The notes under the pieces are model-generated. The model worked only from the letters and a program-made list of their open reading frames with translations, was not told the DNA's origin and searched no databases. Of a DNA stretch of 64,000 nucleotides, positions 60,421-64,000 are shown piece after piece. The stretch is from positions 171,836,927 through 171,900,926 of the forward strand of contig CM042691.1 in NCBI GenBank assembly GCA_023614405.1, given 5' to 3'. The position numbers and the translations under genes are program-made. The stretch comes from Avena insularis. Lineage: Eukaryota > Streptophyta > Magnoliopsida > Poales > Poaceae. Position 1 is the stretch's first letter. Every line of letters begins with the position of its first letter.

Positions 60421-60549
60421 CTGAGCTTCCATGAACTGAGTCATAACTTGGGTCAGCTGTGCCTGAGCTGCCATGAGCTGCTCCAACTCAGTGGGTTGAT
60501 GGCGGGGAGGCATCTGCGGTTCAGCACAGGTAAGCTTAGAAAGATTCAA
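58408..60549 (-). CDS. Tekay Gag-protease-RT polyprotein (open for 713 codons)
   Basis: Long open frame. The real start is probably the Met before [19 protein letters not shown], about 12 codons in. A poly-Asn run of 11 (about residues 44-54) is followed by capsid blocks [29 protein letters not shown] and [16 protein letters not shown] His/Gly/Ser-rich linker (about residues 245-310) precedes the CCHC knuckle [14 protein letters not shown] (about 323-336). Protease has [11 protein letters not shown] (DTG near 383) and [10 protein letters not shown] from about residue 560 has [31 protein letters not shown] and [13 protein letters not shown], with FIDD near 694. The frame ends at a stop from a one-base frameshift at about 58412; RT thumb and the rest continue in another frame. 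Gag and protease look intact. Confidence 0.9.
60392..60424 (-). repeat. AAC microsatellite coding poly-Asn in Tekay Gag
   Basis: About ten tandem GTT units on the plus strand (AAC on the sense strand) near the Gag N-terminus, giving 11 asparagines, then a Gly and two more. Length differences between family members would be expected. Confidence 0.85.
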
Positions 60550-61117
60550 CTACGATAATAGGATTCTACCCATGCATATGATCAAACAACAACAAACAAT
60601 AGCAGACAATCACAAGCAAGCAACACATCAACAAACAAGTGATCCAGCAACATCCCAGGGGTTATCCTAGCATTATATACCTACTGAAATAGTTTTACAA
60701 GAGTTGGCAATGGTTAACTAAACAGTTGATCAACTAAACAACAAAAACAGCAATCTGCCAGAACAGTCCAGGAGCGTTCACGAATTTTTCTACCTGACTT
60801 AGACTCGTCAGAAAATTACGCTGATTTTTTCACATACATTACAGAGAGTGTCGCACCAGCCCTATTTTTTTCAGATTTTTCCCAGATACCAAAAAAATAT
60901 GAAAAATCGTACAGTACTGCTGTATCAGCAGAAAACTGCGGCGAAAATAACACAGATATTAACCAAACTTGCCATAACTCTTTCATAAAATTCGTACAAA
61001 TAATTCTTGGGATATTGGAGTACACAAATAAGCAACTAAACACTCTTAAACTAACAGTAATTAAGTTTCACATCGATCGAGACAAATCCTAACGAGGACT
61101 AATTGGTGGACTTCTAT
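60550..61117 (-). other. Untranslated region between the upstream ORF and gag
   Basis: AT-rich 568 bases with many short stops in all frames and no gene. On the sense strand it separates the upstream ORF from gag, so gag would need reinitiation, splicing or a separate transcript. Confidence 0.5.
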
Positions 61118-62113
61118 CTACTTCTTGAAGAGGTTGCGGTAGGTCCTTGCACTCATGCGTTGGCGCTTCGGTCCACGGTTCAACCATGGCGGCGGAGTGT
61201 ACACCTCTCCTGAGTCATCACTTGAGATCTCAAACTCCACCTCTTCTGGATCCTCCTCTTCTTCTTCACTCTCAGCTGCAACTGCAACAGCTTCATCTCC
61301 TCCACCATCATCGTCTCCATCATCATCATCCTCGTCCTCATCATCATCATCGTCCCCACTGTCATCATCATCCCCATTGTTGCCACCATCTCCATTGTCA
61401 TCATCAGAGGGTGGATTCAGCTGTGCTTGGAGAGCGGCAATCTGGGCTGTCATAGCTTCAATAGTCTGATCCCTTTCCTGGACGGTCCCTTGCAACTGTT
61501 GTATGTTCTGGGTGTTCTCCTGTACAGTACCATGAAGATGAGCTATGGTTGCATCTCTGGCTATCAGGGCGTTCTCTAGAACTCCCACAGCTTCATGCAA
61601 GGTGTCAATTTCCTGTCCTTGGACCACCATACCATTGCTAGCAAAATCCGCAATCTCCTTTATCATCATCACTTTCTCAGCTAGAGCTCCATTCTCCCTT
61701 TCCATGTCCTCTATGTGCCTCCGACGGGGCGGCATGTTGTTCTGCGCCTGGGTAACCATAATGTGCCCATCTTCATCACGCCTCCCATAGTCACGGTAGG
61801 GTGAATCTGCTGGCAGCAGGTGTCGGACATGATGGCACTAGCGAGACAGGGCTTCATGTATGGCCAAGTTAATTCCAAGTCCCCAGTTGCAGTATGTCTT
61901 GGTGTAGATCAAGTGCACAGGGTTTGGCAAGGCGGCATCCCTGAAGATGAAGGTGGTGATCTCCCATGCATCCTCACCATACCCATAGGTGTACAGCCTT
62001 CTTCCCTTGAACATGGGCAGTGGCAATCCCAATGACTGCGAGAGCTGTGCTAACTGCCTTGCAAAGGGCCTTGGTGACTCCATGGTGGCATACTCAGTCC
62101 TGACTTCTCCCAT
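61118..62113 (-). pseudogene. Upstream ORF (ORF0-like) of the Tekay element
   Basis: Frame of 332 codons starting MGEVRTEYATMESPRP, interrupted by a single in-frame TAG at 61838. The first ~91 residues hold LPLPMFKGRRLYTYGYGED and WEITTFIFRD; after the stop the same frame runs on through an MPPRRRH motif. Residues from 61700 down to 61430 form a coiled coil with repeats of the type HGTVQENTQNIQQLQGTVQE. A long Asp/Glu/Gly-rich tract follows (61260-61420), then a basic end (RGPKRQRMSARTYRNLFKK). Position and the presence of an extra ORF before gag recall orf0 of rice RIRE3/RIRE8; I cannot confirm sequence homology. Function unknown. The C-terminal basic cluster could be nuclear targeting. Without the one stop the ORF would be intact. 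Confidence 0.7.
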
Positions 62114-62265
62114 CTATCAATTTAAAGAGGAAAGTGTGAGAATAGCATATGATAAGAATTTACGAGAGTGAAAGGCATAAGATGAAAGACAGAGTTAATA
62201 TATGCTCTAATAGTTCTATGGCTTCCTAATCCAATCCTAGGTCACGATCCTATAGTCGACACACG

Positions 62266-62278
62266 GGCTCTAATACCA
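62266..62278 (-). promoter_or_regulatory. Tekay primer-binding site (initiator-Met tRNA type)
   Basis: The minus strand reads TGGTATTAGAGCC three bases inside the 5' LTR end at 62282. It is the same 13-mer as in the two Copia elements of this window, close to the initiator tRNA-Met site with one C to T change. Confidence 0.85.
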
Positions 62279-62281
62279 TCT

Positions 62282-64000
62282 TGTAACACCGCGGTTCTGA
62301 AAAGACCGTGGCTTCTATGTGACATGCCAATCCCTGGATCGGTTCATTGGCCCACAATAGAATAAGATGAATAACATAGCAAAATATCCGTGTATCATAA
62401 ATAACGAAGATCCAGAGTACCATTATTACAATAAAAGCTTAGCCCAATGCTAGCTCAAATTATTCAGGTAGCAACATAAATAACATAAATCCTCCATTCT
62501 TCAAATTGCCCACAAGTGAACAAGTGTCGAGTGGAGTACCGTGGCCTATATCGATTACTCAGAATCGGAATATCCTGCAACATGAAACGTAGCAGCTCCG
62601 AAGGGTCAATACATGGAATGTATGGCAAGTAGAGCTAGTAAAGGAGACAATAATGCTAACATCTACATGCATATTTGGCAAGTGGAGTTGTGGCTAGCTT
62701 GCATTTGCAAATACCTTTGTCCTACTTTCACAAACGGTTTTTGATTTTCTTTGAAAAGATCCCAATTAAGTTAACCCAACAACATTAAAACAATTAAGAA
62801 ATTAGAATGAGCGAGAAACATGTCATGGGATCAATATCAAGCAATTCAGACGTCCATAATCGGGGACACGGCTAATCGATTAGATTATACACCCTGCAGG
62901 GGTTAGTACACTTTACCCATGTGACTTGGCCAGCCCATCACGTACCATCACTCTCATTTTGGGTGATGATAGGGAGAAGACCAAGAAGAGACCGTTCGGG
63001 AAGTAGCTCCCCAATCCCGACGCGCACCGGTCCAACCTACCAAAATTCTACATCTCTGGATACGCGGGTTCGAGTTATCACAACCTACTAAGTCCAACCA
63101 ACCGCCCATTTTATTATTGGCACATGGTTGTACACGTAAGCTACAAAATAAAGAATCCAATCATTTTCTCTTGATACCTGGGTGCCTTTCCGCAATGATA
63201 CCACCAAAATTTATCAATCCCATCACACCCAGGGGATTCATTGATTAAGTTGCTTTAGTTTTCGCAAACCAACACATTTAGAAACAACTTTCAGTGATGT
63301 AACCCAGCCCTCGTACTTCATAGCATGGCTAAGCACATCTACCAATGGTGGTTCATCTACAAGGAAAGCCCTACCACCTACCACATAATAGGACATATCA
63401 TAGCGATAGTATCATCCTACACATGCATCTGCAAAATACACGACAATGCATTGAAAATAGTAGGACAATATCATGAACAAAATAGCATCTACTTGCCTTG
63501 GTTGTAGCGGTCGGAAGAACAATCCACACACGAGCAAGCGTTGCACTCGTCACAATCTACACGATACAATTGCAATCATAAACAAACCATCCACAAACAT
63601 ATGCAACAAAGATGATGCATGAATGCATGCATGACAAGTGGATTGATGCTACAGCAGCACCACATAACCCTATTCAGTAAAGCTACTGATTGCATGCATG
63701 GAAAATAGTTTTAGCGCAAGGAAAACTATTATGCAAAATATAATACTCAAAACTAGAGCTAGAACCCAATTAATTCACTACCGGTAGTATACTGGTTGTA
63801 AAAACTTGGGAAAATTCTACTGTATAAATATTGCTATTTAGGGACAGTACCAATTGGAATTACTCAAAACGGAACTATAAAACCCTCTGAATAATTAAAA
63901 CACTGCAGAAAACCACTAGACAGTTTCTGCAGAAGTTTTTACTGTACGCCTATATTCTTAATTCACTTTGAGATTCTCCTCGTTCTACTGAATCTAGGGA
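62282..64000 (-). repeat. Tekay element 5' LTR (inner 1719 bp, truncated by window)
   Basis: Matches 53329-55047 along its whole visible length with about 39 base differences by hand count and a 7-base extra CTACCAC-type repeat near 63375. The promoter part and outer end lie beyond the window. Confidence 0.92.

Larger units (their letters stand above)
53329..64000 (-). mobile_element. Tekay/Del-type chromovirus, nearly complete
   Basis: Minus-strand Ty3 element with 3' LTR 53329-56102, polypurine tract, pol with a C-terminal chromodomain, gag, an extra upstream ORF, a primer-binding site and the 5' LTR (62282 onward, cut by the window end). Assignment to Tekay/Del rests on the chromodomain, LTRs of 2.8 kb and an upstream ORF like that reported for rice RIRE3/RIRE8. 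It inserted into the protease region of Tat copy 3; CTGTG (53324-53328) would be the left target duplication. Few frameshifts and similar LTRs make it the youngest large element here. Confidence 0.9.

Noticed and set aside
61147..61469. Plus-strand Ser- and His/Leu-rich ORFs at the end of the Tekay upstream ORF
   Set aside because: Complement shadows of the Asp/Glu-coding trinucleotide tract of the minus-strand ORF.
1..64000. Host cellular genes, tRNA, rRNA or microRNA genes between the elements
   Set aside because: Every interval over 300 bases could be assigned to a retroelement or its LTR; the only unassigned stretch (47347-47418) is 72 bases.

Overview
The window is nuclear DNA of a grass and consists almost entirely of nested retrotransposons. 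I found no cellular protein gene, rRNA, tRNA or CRISPR array. The families present suggest a large-genome pooid grass (Triticeae/Aveneae type): a Sirevirus-like Copia element, Tekay/Del-type chromoviruses with kilobase-long LTRs, Tat-lineage Ty3 elements with an antisense gene of the Transposase_28 family, an Athila-type LTR beginning TGATACGTC, and a grass-type L1 LINE. The assignment to a group of grasses is an inference from family resemblance, not a proof of species.

Layout from left to right. (1) 1-14975: a minus-strand Sirevirus-type Copia element. Its 3' LTR runs off the left edge and its 5' LTR is 13405-14975. A plus-oriented solo LTR (3789-7837) sits in its RNase H domain, flanked by a 5-bp GAACT duplication. 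(2) 14976-18604: the right part of a second long solo LTR, into which the Sirevirus inserted. (3) 18605-22933: the gag/protease half and 5' LTR of minus-strand Tat element copy 1, which the second solo LTR had entered. (4) 22934-40849: Tat copy 2, entered by copy 1 inside its plus-strand antisense gene; that gene is also split by a 7.3-kb L1 LINE (23189-30476). (5) 40850-41876: start of the internal region, primer-binding site and LTR part of a further minus-strand Copia-like element, interrupted by a third long solo LTR (about 41877-47346). (6) 47419-53328: Tat copy 3, with its 3' LTR, the start of its antisense gene, a truncated Athila-type element (49059-51195), a deletion joining that element to Tat RT, and an 802-bp solo LTR (52053-52854). 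(7) 53329-64000: a young minus-strand Tekay-type chromovirus with two LTRs (the 5' one cut by the window edge), an extra ORF upstream of gag, gag-protease-RT, RNase H, integrase and chromodomain.

The order of insertion can be read from the nesting. On the left: the Copia-like element of region 5, then Tat copy 2, then the LINE and Tat copy 1 (both in the antisense gene, order between them not determined), then solo LTR 2, then the Sirevirus, then solo LTR 1. On the right, Tat copy 3 was followed independently by the Athila element, the 802-bp LTR and the Tekay element. Most coding frames carry stops or frameshifts. The least damaged is the Tekay element, whose LTRs differ by roughly 2.3% by hand count.

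No wholly new system was recognised. The most interesting signals are the spliced antisense gene of the Tat elements, the two palindrome-plus-TATA-like modules of the Sirevirus (one in the LTR, one upstream of its third ORF), the coiled-coil/acidic upstream ORF of the Tekay element, and the loss of the TATA region from one Tat LTR.
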